This document shows, in pieces, positions 1 through 8,278 of a stretch of 64,000 bases of DNA (within the stretch, counting starts at the first letter, position 1; the number at the start of each line of letters is the position of its first letter). A model generated the notes under the pieces. The model was not told where the DNA came from, made no database searches, and saw nothing but the letters and a program-made list of their open reading frames with translations. The stretch is from positions 17,872-81,871 of the forward strand of contig DIZF01000005.1 of assembly GCA_002427815.1 (NCBI GenBank), in the 5' to 3' direction. The DNA is from Ramlibacter tataouinensis. Its GTDB lineage: Bacteria; Pseudomonadota; Gammaproteobacteria; Burkholderiales; Burkholderiaceae_C. The position numbers and the translations under genes were made by a program.

Positions 1-2
1 AC

Positions 3-893
3 AGCGAGGGCCTGGCGACGGGCTCGATCGCTGCGGGCGGGACGCTGGGCATTCTGATCCCGCCATCGATCGTGATGGTGGTCTACGCCATCCTGACCGA
101 ACAGAGCATAGGCAAGATGTTCGCCGCGGGCATCCTGCCCGGCATCGTGGCCATCGGCTTCTACATGCTGGCCGTGCGCTGGACGACCTGGCGCGATCCC
201 AAGTCCGGGCCGCCGGGTGTGCGCATGGGCTGGCGCGAGCGCCTGCGCGCGCTCAAGGAGGTGTGGGGCGTCGCCATGTTGTTCGGCATCGTCATGGGCG
301 GTATCTACGGCGGCGTTTTCACCTCGTCCGAGGCCGCGGGCATCGGTGCCTGTGGGGCCTTCGTGTTCGCATGGGTGCGCGGGCGCCTGTCATGGCCGGT
401 CTTGTCCGAAGTGCTGGTGGAATCCGCCCGCACCACCGGCATGCTGTTCATGGTGCTGATCGGCGCGCTGATCTTCGCCAACTTCATCAACTTCACGACG
501 ATGCCGACCGGGCTGCAGCAATGGGTGCGCCAGTTCAACGTCCATCCGACCCTGGTGATCGTGGCGATCTGCGGGATCTACATCCTGCTGGGATGCGTGC
601 TGGAGAGCATGTCGATGGTGCTGCTGACGGTGCCGGTGTTCTATCCCCTGGTGCAGCACCTGGGAATGGACCCGATCTGGTTCGGCATCATCGTGGTGGT
701 GGTCACGGAAATCAGCTTCATCACGCCGCCGGTGGGGCTGAACGTCATGGTGCTCAAGAGCCTGCAACCCGAGGTGCCCATCCGGACCATCTTCGCCGGG
801 GTCTTTCCGTTCGTCGTGGCGGACTTTTTCCGGCTGGCGGTGTTGATCGCCTTCCCGTCCATCTCGCTCCTGCTGCCTCGCTACCTGGGGTGA
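3..893 (+). CDS. TRAP transporter large permease (DctM family), 3' part
   Basis: The frame is open from the left edge and ends in TGA at 891-893, so the gene starts outside the window. Just inside the edge it reads the glycine-rich GSIAAGGTLGILIPPSI stretch that is characteristic of the DctM (12-TM) subunit of TRAP transporters, followed by several hydrophobic helices and a typical ITPPVGLNV segment near the C-terminus. DctM is the ion-coupled channel subunit for uptake of carboxylates and similar acids, working with a DctQ subunit and a DctP binding protein that should lie to the left. The NIPSNAP gene follows after 5 bases, so the two are probably co-transcribed. The substrate cannot be read from the sequence. 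Confidence 0.93.
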   Translation, partial: SEGLATGSIAAGGTLGILIPPSIVMVVYAILTEQSIGKMFAAGILPGIVAIGFYMLAVRWTTWRDPKSGPPGVRMGWRERLRALKEVWGVAMLFGIVMGGIYGGVFTSSEAAGIGACGAFVFAWVRGRLSWPVLSEVLVESARTTGMLFMVLIGALIFANFINFTTMPTGLQQWVRQFNVHPTLVIVAICGIYILLGCVLESMSMVLLTVPVFYPLVQHLGMDPIWFGIIVVVVTEISFITPPVGLNVMVLKSLQPEVPIRTIFAGVFPFVVADFFRLAVLIAFPSISLLLPRYLG

Positions 894-898
894 ACCAC

Positions 899-1258
899 AT
901 GATTGTCGACCTGAGAACCTACACGATCCAGACGGGCGCCATGAGGGACTTCCTGGCGCTGTATGCGCGCGAGGGACTGGCCGTTCAGACGCAGCACCTC
1001 GGCTCGCCGCTGGGCTACTACACCACGGAAGTGGGAGAGCTCGGCCAGATCGTCCACCTCTGGCGGTACACCGACATGGCCGACCGTGAGCGGCGCCGCG
1101 CCGCGCTGGAAGCCGATCCGCGCTGGCTGGCTTACCGCACCAGGAGTTCGTCGCAGGGCCACGTGCTGCGCCAGGTGAACAGCATCCTCAGGGAAGTGGA
1201 CTTCGCGGCGTTCGCGCCAGCCGCTGCCGCAGCGGCCTTGCACGAACCTCATGCGTGA
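899..1258 (+). CDS. NIPSNAP family protein
   Basis: A 119-residue protein beginning MIVDLRTYT, with the pattern expected of a NIPSNAP domain (ferredoxin-like dimeric alpha/beta fold): an N-terminal R-T-Y-T strand, a middle G-Q-I-V-H-L-W-R-Y strand, and a helix rich in Arg and Glu. The function of bacterial NIPSNAP proteins is mostly unknown; they often sit in catabolic operons. Its start lies 5 bases after the TRAP permease stop, pointing to one transcript. The last 10 bases overlap the 3' end of the convergent LysR gene. Confidence 0.85.
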   Translation: MIVDLRTYTIQTGAMRDFLALYAREGLAVQTQHLGSPLGYYTTEVGELGQIVHLWRYTDMADRERRRAALEADPRWLAYRTRSSSQGHVLRQVNSILREVDFAAFAPAAAAAALHEPHA

Positions 1259-2223
1259 GTTGGGCCGATGGTTTCGGTTGCTGCAGAGCCACTCGCGTCG
1301 CCGGGCTGCACTGCGTCAATCTCCTGCGACGCGTTGCGCAGCAGCCAATCGCAGAAGGCTGCCACGTCGGTCCGCCCGATGGCACGCCGGGCGACGATGA
1401 GGTGGTAGGCGCGCGGCGACGCAATGCGAGCCTCGAACGGCACGACCAACCGCTGCTGGCCGATGTGGCGACGCACCAGCGGACTGATGCCCAGCGCGAC
1501 CCCCTGGCCGTCGATGGCGGCCTGGATCAACTGATCGTAATGGCTGAAGCGCAGCGTTCCTGCCGGCTTCATGCGGTGCAGCCCCATGGCTTCGAGCCAC
1601 GTGCTCCACGAGGCGGCGGGGCGGTCGGTGTCGGCATGGTCCTGTTCCAGCAGGACGTGGTGGCGCAGGTCTTCCGGCGCCGCGAGCGGATGCCCACCGA
1701 TGCCTTGCAGGCCGGGTGCGCAAACGGGGAACACTTCCTCGCCGAACAGCCGCCGCGAGCCGGCCGGGGCGAGGTCGGCCGGGCAGTACCGGACCGCCAG
1801 TTCGACCCGTTCGCGATCGATGTCGAGAATCTTGTTGTTGGCTGCGATGTGGATGTCGATCTCCGGGCACTCGGCGCGGAAGTCCATCAGGCGCGGCACC
1901 AGCCACAACGACGCAAAGCCCATCGTGCACGACACCGTCACCGAGGTGCCGGGCCCCGCCCGGATCTCGGTCGCCGCTTCGGTGAGCAGGCGCATCGCGT
2001 CGCCCGCGGCGCGAAACAGTTTTTGACCGGCCGCAGTGAGGCGGATCTCGCGGTGGCGCCGCTCGAACAACGGCGTGCCGAGCTGCTCTTCCAGCGTCTG
2101 CACCTGCCGGCTGACCGCCGACTGGGTCAGGAACAGCTCCGCAGCCGCCTTCGTGAAGCTGAGCTGGCGAGGCGCGGCCTCGAATCCGCGCAAGAGGTCC
2201 AGTGACGGCAGCAGGCGGGGCAT
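1249..2223 (-). CDS. LysR family transcriptional regulator (GcvA-like)
   Basis: A 324-residue LysR-type regulator. The N-terminal winged helix-turn-helix is clear: LSFTKAAAELFLTQSAVSRQ, then a LEEQLGTPLFERRHREIRLT linker helix and wing. The rest is the periplasmic-binding-protein-like effector domain. The HTH sequence with SFTKAAAEL resembles the GcvA subgroup. It is divergent from the DUF2917 gene at 2367, a pairing often seen in Burkholderiales, so that gene is a candidate target together with its own promoter. Effector unknown. Confidence 0.92.
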   Translation of the reverse strand: MPRLLPSLDLLRGFEAAPRQLSFTKAAAELFLTQSAVSRQVQTLEEQLGTPLFERRHREIRLTAAGQKLFRAAGDAMRLLTEAATEIRAGPGTSVTVSCTMGFASLWLVPRLMDFRAECPEIDIHIAANNKILDIDRERVELAVRYCPADLAPAGSRRLFGEEVFPVCAPGLQGIGGHPLAAPEDLRHHVLLEQDHADTDRPAASWSTWLEAMGLHRMKPAGTLRFSHYDQLIQAAIDGQGVALGISPLVRRHIGQQRLVVPFEARIASPRAYHLIVARRAIGRTDVAAFCDWLLRNASQEIDAVQPGDASGSAATETIGPTHA

Positions 2224-2366
2224 TCACATTCCTTGTGAGCATGCGAGGCATTCGCATTGAACGTTTGTCGGAATGATGCCATGCAGCCAATATGGATACA
2301 CCGCAGCATGAGTGGATACCGCTACTCTCGGCGTGGGATACGTCGGCGGCATGCAAGGAGTGCGCC

Positions 2367-2807
2367 ATGAACATCCACCTGAACACCACCCCGGTGTGCC
2401 TTGCCAAGAGCCAGGCACTGACACTCACCAACGCCAAGGGAGCGCTGATCAGTTGTCTGCGCGGCGGGTTGTGGGTCACGCAGGACGACGATCCGCGCGA
2501 CATCGTGCTGGCCCCCGGCGAGAGCTTCACGCTCGACCGCAACGGCCCGGCCATCGTGTGGGCATTGGCTGCCTCATCCGTCGAGATGGTCCCCGCGCGG
2601 CAGTCGCACCGGCTCGGCACCAGCGTGCGGCGCTGGGTCGAACAGGCGCATGCGGCAATGGCCAGCCTGCCAGGCACGCGGGGGGACAAGGCGACCGTCG
2701 ACAAGATCGGGCGCGAGGTTGGATACCGCTCGTACGGCTTCTTCACGCCGGCCGGATGCCGACCGAGACCTCGCATGTCTCCACACCAAAGCGGCCAAAC
2801 ACAATAG
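2367..2807 (+). CDS. DUF2917 domain protein
   Basis: A 146-residue cytoplasmic protein. I chose the ATG at 2367 because an AAGGAG ribosome-binding site lies 8 bases upstream and the family begins at this point. The core (about residues 15-75) is a small beta-rich DUF2917 domain: LTNAKGA, then GGLWVTQDDDPRDIVLAPGE, then F-T-L-D-R-N-G. The C-terminal 60 residues are Arg/Ala-rich and look less conserved. Members are usually next to a LysR gene, as here. No function is established. Confidence 0.75.
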   Translation: MNIHLNTTPVCLAKSQALTLTNAKGALISCLRGGLWVTQDDDPRDIVLAPGESFTLDRNGPAIVWALAASSVEMVPARQSHRLGTSVRRWVEQAHAAMASLPGTRGDKATVDKIGREVGYRSYGFFTPAGCRPRPRMSPHQSGQTQ

Positions 2808-2946
2808 ATAGGTGCTTGGCCCTCAGGCGCGAGTGTTGGCGCAAGTGACTATAAGGTAGTAGCGCTATCTGCGCCGAGCGCGCCCTGCAAATCAGTGAAC
2901 CACGCAGCCTGCTCCGCGCTCGGAGAGCGCCGATGCTTTCGTCGCG

Positions 2947-3576
2947 TCACCGTACATGCACAGCGGCGACGTAAGCCGGCCGCATTTCCGAAGGTGCTAT
3001 GTCGCGTATTTCTTGGCCGGGTGCCGGATCGATCACCGTACCGCCAACGATACGCACCCCGCCCCTGGCAGAGCGTTGGAAGCGCAGGCCGACTAGCACT
3101 ATCGCATGGCCTTGTGCACCAATTAGCAGCGGGCGGCCTTCAGCCAATTCGCTCAGTACCATCTCATTGGTGACGTCGAACCGGTTCGCCTGCCGATCCG
3201 ATGCGAGTGCCGATGCCTGGAAGGCCTTCTCCTCTTTCGTGGTCCATGCACTCGACAAGGATCGCGTGATAGCCTCGCCGGAAGCGGCTGGCAGATCGTC
3301 GGCGACACCATAGCTGTCTTTCACAATCTCGCTTTGTGCCACCTTGTAGCCGTAGTGCGCAAAGATCATCGAAATACTTGCGGCCCAGCACCAGAGCGGC
3401 CGCTCCTGCACGGTCACCATCCGCCGCACGTTGGCCTGCGTCAGCCCAGCGTAGCAGCTGCTGACGTCGCCGGCAGGGCCGCATGTCTGTTCCGCCAGCG
3501 ACGACACACCGTGGGCAAGCAGGGCACACAGCGCAAGACCACGGCAAAGCGAACACGCCGCAGAGTAGAAGGACAT
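2947..3576 (-). CDS. Exported papain-like cysteine protease (C39/C70-like)
   Basis: A 209-residue protein. The start at 3576 gives a clean Sec signal peptide (hydrophobic core LALCALLAHGVSSLA, cleavage near AEQ), whereas longer versions of the frame do not. The mature part carries the papain-like catalytic set: Cys in RPLWCWAAS at about residue 65, His in GAQGHAIVLVG at about residue 155, and an Asp in VIDPAPG. This pattern matches the AvrRpt2/C70 and C39-like groups. Two N-terminal cysteines (CGPAG, SSCYAG) may form a disulphide. The gene stands alone between unknown genes, so the substrate is unclear. Base composition is slightly lower in GC than the neighbours. Confidence 0.72.
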   Translation of the reverse strand: MSFYSAACSLCRGLALCALLAHGVSSLAEQTCGPAGDVSSCYAGLTQANVRRMVTVQERPLWCWAASISMIFAHYGYKVAQSEIVKDSYGVADDLPAASGEAITRSLSSAWTTKEEKAFQASALASDRQANRFDVTNEMVLSELAEGRPLLIGAQGHAIVLVGLRFQRSARGGVRIVGGTVIDPAPGQEIRDIAPSEMRPAYVAAVHVR

Positions 3577-3860
3577 GCCGCAATGTTGTGCGTGCCAGCC
3601 CAGCGCCCGAGGGTGCCGGAAACGTGTCTGCTCAGCCATAGTCCGGCGCAAGGGTAGATCTCGTTGGATAGGACGAGTGCCACGAACCAGTGGATCGGAT
3701 GCCATTGCGTTGCTTGGCGTCGTCACCCAGCCTGCTGAAGCCTGACCGCGTGCAATCGATTGCCTCCCCGCGCAAGTCACCCCCCAAAGTGCCGAATGGG
3801 TCAAAAGTCACGAAATCTCGGGTTCAGGGAGAGTGAACTCAATCCGTTACTTGTAACCGA

Positions 3861-4163
3861 ATGTATACTGCGTCCGGCATGGAGCAAATTACAGGTCCTT
3901 GGGAGGGGATATACATCGCGGCTTACACGGCAGAACTGGACGGAATGTTCTATGGGTACGCCAAGCTTTCCACGGCATGCCCAGAAGACGTGTGGACGAC
4001 TGACGCGCTGCTGAAAGTCACAACCAGGAGCGGCTATGTTGAAGAACCAACAGCACTCAGCGCTGTTCATGCCCTCGCGTTCAGGTGGATTTCCGAGGTG
4101 CGGGCGCCCCACAACGAAGGGTTCTGGTCCCGTTTGATTGCTGGTGCCCGACGGCGGCCCTGA
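3861..4163 (+). CDS. Small hypothetical protein
   Basis: A 100-residue frame with coding-like composition and no recognised domain. It holds a short acidic N-terminal part (GPWEGIYIAAYTAELDGMF) and a central stretch with VTTRSGYVEEP. The first ATG (3861) has no clear ribosome-binding site; the ATG at 3879, giving MEQITGPW, is an alternative. A TATACT hexamer at 3864-3869 and a GTTACTTGTAAC palindrome at 3846-3857 lie just upstream and could be promoter elements, in which case 3879 would be favoured. I do not recognise the family. Confidence 0.45.
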   Translation: MYTASGMEQITGPWEGIYIAAYTAELDGMFYGYAKLSTACPEDVWTTDALLKVTTRSGYVEEPTALSAVHALAFRWISEVRAPHNEGFWSRLIAGARRRP

Positions 4164-4228
4164 GCCACCCGCCCGATGCTGAAAAGCATGACAGTACCAA
4201 GCGGCCGAGCGTGACCGGAGGGGAGATG

Positions 4229-4495
4229 ATGGAAGACGAGAATCGACTGGCTGGTGCACGTGGATACACGCAACGGGGCCGTGATGCCACGGACTGGAGG
4301 CAGTACATCTCAGCCGAATTGCGTGCCGTGTGGCCGACCCTCCGCTACGAGCAGAAGTGGGCCATCGCGCAGAAGGCGGCCCGCATCCCGCGACAGGCGT
4401 CTCCTGCGCTGGTGTCCAAGATCCGGGCCGAACTGGATAAACAGGCCGGAGTCACGCCGTCCGACCGCCCGGATGCGGAGGTTCCATCTGCGTGA
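4229..4495 (+). CDS. Small hypothetical protein
   Basis: An 88-residue hydrophilic protein. The ATG at 4229 sits 5 bases after a GGAGGGG site (4217-4223); the ATG at 4226 is in frame and equally possible. The sequence is helical and charged (TLRYEQKWAIAQKAARIPRQ, then LVSKIRAELDKQAG), compatible with a small nucleic-acid- or protein-binding helical bundle, but I cannot name a family. It follows the other small unknown gene by 65 bases on the same strand. Confidence 0.5.
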   Translation: MEDENRLAGARGYTQRGRDATDWRQYISAELRAVWPTLRYEQKWAIAQKAARIPRQASPALVSKIRAELDKQAGVTPSDRPDAEVPSA

Positions 4496-4710
4496 TCACC
4501 CGCTCGGTCGATGCGCTCTCCCAGCACAATCGCGGCGATGTGTGTCCGCTACCACTCCGTGCTGGACGCTGCCCGGCTGAAGCAGTTCTTCCGACCTGCC
4601 CTCTACCGGCGTACCAGTCATAAAGCGGAAGTCCGGGTGTGCCATGAATCCGCAGCTTCAGGGCGCTCGCGCGACCGAAGGTGCCAGAGCCGCCGGGGCC
4701 GTTGCGCGCC

Positions 4711-5598
4711 CTACATTTCCGCCTTCCAGACCGTGTCGAATGCGTCGCAGAACGCGCTGTCGATGGCCGACATGGGCCTGAGGCGGTTGCGAATGATGCG
4801 AACGTCCAGTTTCTGGTCGGTGGCGAACGGCCTGACGGCAACGTCCTTGAAGATGTTGCCGGCCACCACGGCCGCGTCCACCACGGCGACCCCGGCGCCG
4901 GCGCTGGCAAACAGGCACGCGGACATCGAGGAGCGGGCTTGCAACTCGAGCCGCAGTGATGCGGCCTTGGGGCCGTAGGCGTTCTGCAGAGCCTGGCCAT
5001 ACCGGGTGTTGCCCGGAGACCCGATCACCCGCTGGCCCGCGAGGTCGGCGGGTCGAATGCGCTTGCGGGCGGCGAGCGGATGGTCGCGATGCATGACGCA
5101 GGCCATCCCGCATTCATAGCTGCGCACGAACAGCAGGTTGGGGTGTTCGTTGGGAAGCATGCCAACGCCCAGGTGCATCGATTGATCCAGCAGCGTGTCG
5201 GTCATGATCGAGGGCACCAGTGTCTCGACGCCGCACTGAACATGCGGAAACCGCTGGTACAGCAAGGCAACGGCACGCGGCACCAGGTGGGCCGACAGGC
5301 TTGCCGAGACCGCCAGCCGCAAGGAGCCGGCTTGCGGCTGCGCCAGCGCTCGCGAGACGTCACGCACACGCTCGACGCCGCGCCACAGGTTTTCCACCAC
5401 GTCGTACAACTGCCTGGCCTCGGGTGTCGGCAGCAGCCGGCCTTTGACACGGTCAAACAGCGCGAGGCCGCTGTGCCGCTCGGCCTGCGCGAGCAGCTTG
5501 CTGGCGGCGGGCTGCGAGATATGCAGCAGCTCGGCCGCGCCGCCCACACTGCCGGTCGACATGACGGCGCGGAAGACTTCCATGTGCCGCAGGTTCAT
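4711..5598 (-). CDS. LysR family transcriptional regulator
   Basis: A 295-residue LysR-type regulator. The start at 5598 gives the standard MNLRHMEVFRAVM N-terminus; the helix-turn-helix is SVGGAAELLHISQPAASKLL (about residues 15-35), followed by the effector-binding domain. It is divergent from the Bug/FAD-oxidoreductase pair starting at 5728, and the 129-base gap contains a perfect inverted repeat with the LysR T-N11-A geometry (5633-5649). The most likely target is therefore that pair and its own gene. Inducer unknown. Confidence 0.92.
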   Translation of the reverse strand: MNLRHMEVFRAVMSTGSVGGAAELLHISQPAASKLLAQAERHSGLALFDRVKGRLLPTPEARQLYDVVENLWRGVERVRDVSRALAQPQAGSLRLAVSASLSAHLVPRAVALLYQRFPHVQCGVETLVPSIMTDTLLDQSMHLGVGMLPNEHPNLLFVRSYECGMACVMHRDHPLAARKRIRPADLAGQRVIGSPGNTRYGQALQNAYGPKAASLRLELQARSSMSACLFASAGAGVAVVDAAVVAGNIFKDVAVRPFATDQKLDVRIIRNRLRPMSAIDSAFCDAFDTVWKAEM

Positions 5599-5632
5599 GC
5601 TGTGCCTCTCATGGCGAGAGCTTAGCGCAGTC

Positions 5633-5649
5633 CATAACCAACGGTTATG
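5633..5649. promoter_or_regulatory. LysR-type inverted repeat between divergent genes
   Basis: CATAACC-AAC-GGTTATG is a perfect 7-bp inverted repeat and contains a T-N11-A motif (T5635, A5647), the classical LysR recognition form. It lies between the LysR gene and its divergent neighbour. A second, outer inverted repeat AGCGCAG (5624-5630) / CTGCGCT (5655-5661) encloses it and runs into five Ts, so a transcript read rightward could also fold here. Confidence 0.6.
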
Positions 5650-5727
5650 CGTGGCTGCGCTTTTTCTATTTGCCTGGTCCGGGTTCACCGCTCATCATGG
5701 GGCGACAAGACAATATTGGAGACATTC

Positions 5728-6747
5728 ATGGGATCGATTCCGGAATCGGGCGGCCACTTCTCGCGGCGGCGAATGATCCAGGCGGCCGCAGCCTTGCTGT
5801 CGCCGGCGGGCATCCGTGCCCTGGCGCAGTCGGGCGCGTACGCGCCGAGCCGACCGGTCAGGCTGATCGTTCCGCAGCCTCCGGGGGGCGCCGCGGACCG
5901 GCTGGCCCGCACGCTGGCCCAACAGCTGGAGGTGCGCTGGAAGCAGTCGGTCATCACGGAAAACAAGCCCGGCGGTGGCGTGGTGGTTGGCACGCTGGCC
6001 ACCGCGCACAGCGCACCCGACGGCTACACGCTGGCATTGCTGGGCAGCTCGCTCAGCATCAATGCCGTGCAGCGCCAGGACTTGCCGTATGACACGCTCA
6101 AGGATCTGACGCCGCTGGCCCGGGTCGGCTACTACACCGTCGCCCTGGTCGCCACCACGGCATTTCCCGCCAATGACATCAAGGGCCTCATCGCGCTGGC
6201 CAAGGCGCAGCCCGGCACGCTGTCGTACGGCTCCAATGGCATCGGCACTTCGGCCCACCTGGCCGGCGAGATGCTCAATTACATGGGCGGGATCCAGTTG
6301 CAGCACGTGCCGTACAACGGGGCCGCCAAGATGTACACCGATATGCTCGGCGGCCGGATTCCCCTCGGCTTCTCGGTCGCGACCTCGGCGGAGGGTTTCA
6401 TCCAGGCCGGGCAGCTCAAGGTGTTGGGGGTCACCAGCCTGCAGCGCAGCACGCTGTATCCATCCTGGCCGGCCATCGCGGAAACCCTGCCGGGGTATGA
6501 CGCCGTGAACTGGGCCGGTTTCCTGGCGCCGGGTGGCCTCAGTGCGGACCTGGTCAAGAGCATCAGCGACGACATCCTGGCGGTGTTGCATACGCCCCAG
6601 ATGGCGAAGTCGATTGCGGACATGGGGATCGAGCTGGCGCCCCTGGGCGCGGCCGACTTCGAAGCCTTCATCCGCGACGAAATCTCCCGCTTTGCCAAGG
6701 CCACCAAGCCGCTCGGCAACCGCATGCACCAGGCAGGCCGCTCATGA
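5728..6747 (+). CDS. Tripartite tricarboxylate transporter substrate-binding protein (Bug/TctC)
   Basis: A 339-residue extracytoplasmic solute-binding protein. The ATG at 5728 follows a GGAGA site. The N-terminus has a twin-arginine-like SRRRMIQAAAALLSPAG export signal ending near ALAQ. Bug hallmarks follow: RPVRLIVPQPPGGAADRLAR (start of lobe 1), then VITENKPGGG, then APDGYTLAL, then HVPYNG. The family binds carboxylates and similar small metabolites in the periplasm. No TctA/TctB membrane partners are in the window, as is usual for the expanded Bug family. The stop overlaps the next start by 4 bases (ATGA), so it is coupled to the FAD oxidoreductase. Confidence 0.93.
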   Translation: MGSIPESGGHFSRRRMIQAAAALLSPAGIRALAQSGAYAPSRPVRLIVPQPPGGAADRLARTLAQQLEVRWKQSVITENKPGGGVVVGTLATAHSAPDGYTLALLGSSLSINAVQRQDLPYDTLKDLTPLARVGYYTVALVATTAFPANDIKGLIALAKAQPGTLSYGSNGIGTSAHLAGEMLNYMGGIQLQHVPYNGAAKMYTDMLGGRIPLGFSVATSAEGFIQAGQLKVLGVTSLQRSTLYPSWPAIAETLPGYDAVNWAGFLAPGGLSADLVKSISDDILAVLHTPQMAKSIADMGIELAPLGAADFEAFIRDEISRFAKATKPLGNRMHQAGRS

Positions 6748-8207
6748 CCACCGATTCCCCGGACAGTTTCCGGCTGACCCGTTCCATCCCCAGGGACGCT
6801 CCCTATGACCTGGTGGTCGCGGGCGGCGGCCCCGCCGGAACCGCGGCCGCGATCTGCGCTGCGCGGCTGGGCCTGAAGACGCTGCTGGTGGAGGCGACCG
6901 GTTGCCTGGGCGGCATGGGAACGTCGGGCCTGGTGGCTTCGTTCGGACCGGTCGCCAACGGCGAGCGGATGCTGGTCGGCGGCTTCATGAAGGAGCTGCT
7001 GGAAACGATGTGGGAGCGCAAGGCCTTCGGGCCTCATGTGCCGATGGAATTTCTGCACCAGCACCTCAATCGCTGGGTGCCCTTTCAGCCCGAAGCGCTC
7101 AAGCGCATCCTGGACGACCTGGCGATCGCAGCCGGTGTCGAAATCCGTTTCTTCACCCGCGTCATCGATGCCGACGTGAGCGGGCACCGGGTCTTGGGCG
7201 TGATCGTCCACAACATCGAAGGCTACCGCTACGTGGCGGCCAGGACCTTTGTCGACGCCACCGGCGACGCCACCCTGGCTGACCTGTGCGGCGCGCCATG
7301 CAAGGTGGTGTTGCGCGACTCCGATACCGTCGCGCCCAGCACGCTGTGTTCGCTGTTTGCCGGCGTGGACTGGAATGACCCGGCGTACGGCAGCGACTGG
7401 CGCGGCATCGATGCGGTGAAGAACCGGGTCAAGAACGAACTGCTGCCCCAGGCGATCCGCGAAGGTCATTTTTCGCAGGATGACCGGTTCATGCCCGGGA
7501 TGAACAAGGTCGCGCAGACCTTCGCCACGCTCAATGGCGGCCATGTGTTCAACCTCAATCCCCTGTCCAGCCGCAGCCTGTCGGATGGCATGATCTTCGG
7601 GCGCAGGCTCGCGCTCGAATACGAATCCTTTTACCGGAAATACGTGCCCGGTTGCGAGCACGCTGAACTGGTCACCACGGCGCCGGTGATGGGCGTGCGG
7701 GACTCGCGCCGCATCGTCGGGGAGTTCGAGCTCACGATCGAGGATTTCCGCGCGCGCCGGCAGTTTGCCGACCAGATTGCGGTGTACAACCGGCCGACGG
7801 ACGTGCATCCGACCAATACCTCGGTCGAGGAATACCAGCGCTTCCTCAAGGACTTCGACGGCAAGGACAACCTGGGCGCCGGCAACTGTGTCGGCATCCC
7901 GTACAGCATCCTGGTGCCACGCGAATGGGAAAACCTCTGGGTCGCCGGGCGCTGCCACTCCAGTGACACCAAGGTGCACGGGTCGATCCGGGCCCAATCG
8001 GCTGCCTACATGATGGGCCAGGCCGTTGGCACCGCCGCGGCACAGTCGGTGGCGACCGGGCAGCCGGCGTGCGACCTGAACACGGCTGTGCTGGTTGAAA
8101 GCCTGCGAACGGCGGGGGCGTATCTGCCTCAGGCCGTTCTGTCTTCCAGCATGACGCGGCGCGAGGTGCCCGCCGCGAATGTCCCGGGCATGTCGCGCGA
8201 CCACTAG
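6744..8207 (+). CDS. FAD-dependent oxidoreductase
   Basis: A 487-residue flavoprotein of the FAD_oxidored type. The N-terminal Rossmann motif GGGPAGTAAAICAARLG (about residues 28-44) binds the ADP part of FAD; a second motif TFVDATGDATLADLCG (about 167-182) and the C-terminal LWVAGRCHSSDTKVHGSIR region close the FAD site. It overlaps the upstream Bug gene by 4 bases, suggesting that the imported compound is oxidised or reduced by this enzyme. No signal peptide, so cytoplasmic. The substrate is not evident. Confidence 0.88.
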   Translation: MTTDSPDSFRLTRSIPRDAPYDLVVAGGGPAGTAAAICAARLGLKTLLVEATGCLGGMGTSGLVASFGPVANGERMLVGGFMKELLETMWERKAFGPHVPMEFLHQHLNRWVPFQPEALKRILDDLAIAAGVEIRFFTRVIDADVSGHRVLGVIVHNIEGYRYVAARTFVDATGDATLADLCGAPCKVVLRDSDTVAPSTLCSLFAGVDWNDPAYGSDWRGIDAVKNRVKNELLPQAIREGHFSQDDRFMPGMNKVAQTFATLNGGHVFNLNPLSSRSLSDGMIFGRRLALEYESFYRKYVPGCEHAELVTTAPVMGVRDSRRIVGEFELTIEDFRARRQFADQIAVYNRPTDVHPTNTSVEEYQRFLKDFDGKDNLGAGNCVGIPYSILVPREWENLWVAGRCHSSDTKVHGSIRAQSAAYMMGQAVGTAAAQSVATGQPACDLNTAVLVESLRTAGAYLPQAVLSSSMTRREVPAANVPGMSRDH

Positions 8208-8243
8208 CGAGCGTGCCGGGGCCCAGCGGCAAGAAAAAAGAGA

Positions 8244-8272
8244 ACCTCATTCCCACACCATGGGAATGAGGT
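8244..8272. promoter_or_regulatory. Perfect 12-bp inverted repeat upstream of the iclR-type gene
   Basis: ACCTCATTCCCA (8244-8255) and TGGGAATGAGGT (8261-8272) are exact inverted copies around a CACCA loop. The core TTCCCA-N5-TGGGAA resembles the TTCCA/TGGAA half-sites bound by IclR-type regulators, and the site ends only 6 bases before the first possible start of the IclR gene, so autoregulation is likely. It could instead act as a terminator for the FAD-oxidoreductase gene, but it has no T-run. Confidence 0.6.
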
Positions 8273-8278
8273 GTTTGA

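Noticed and set aside
3846..3857. GTTAC-TT-GTAAC palindrome as an operator
   Set aside because: Short, single and without a neighbouring regulator; mentioned only as a possible promoter element of the small gene at 3861.
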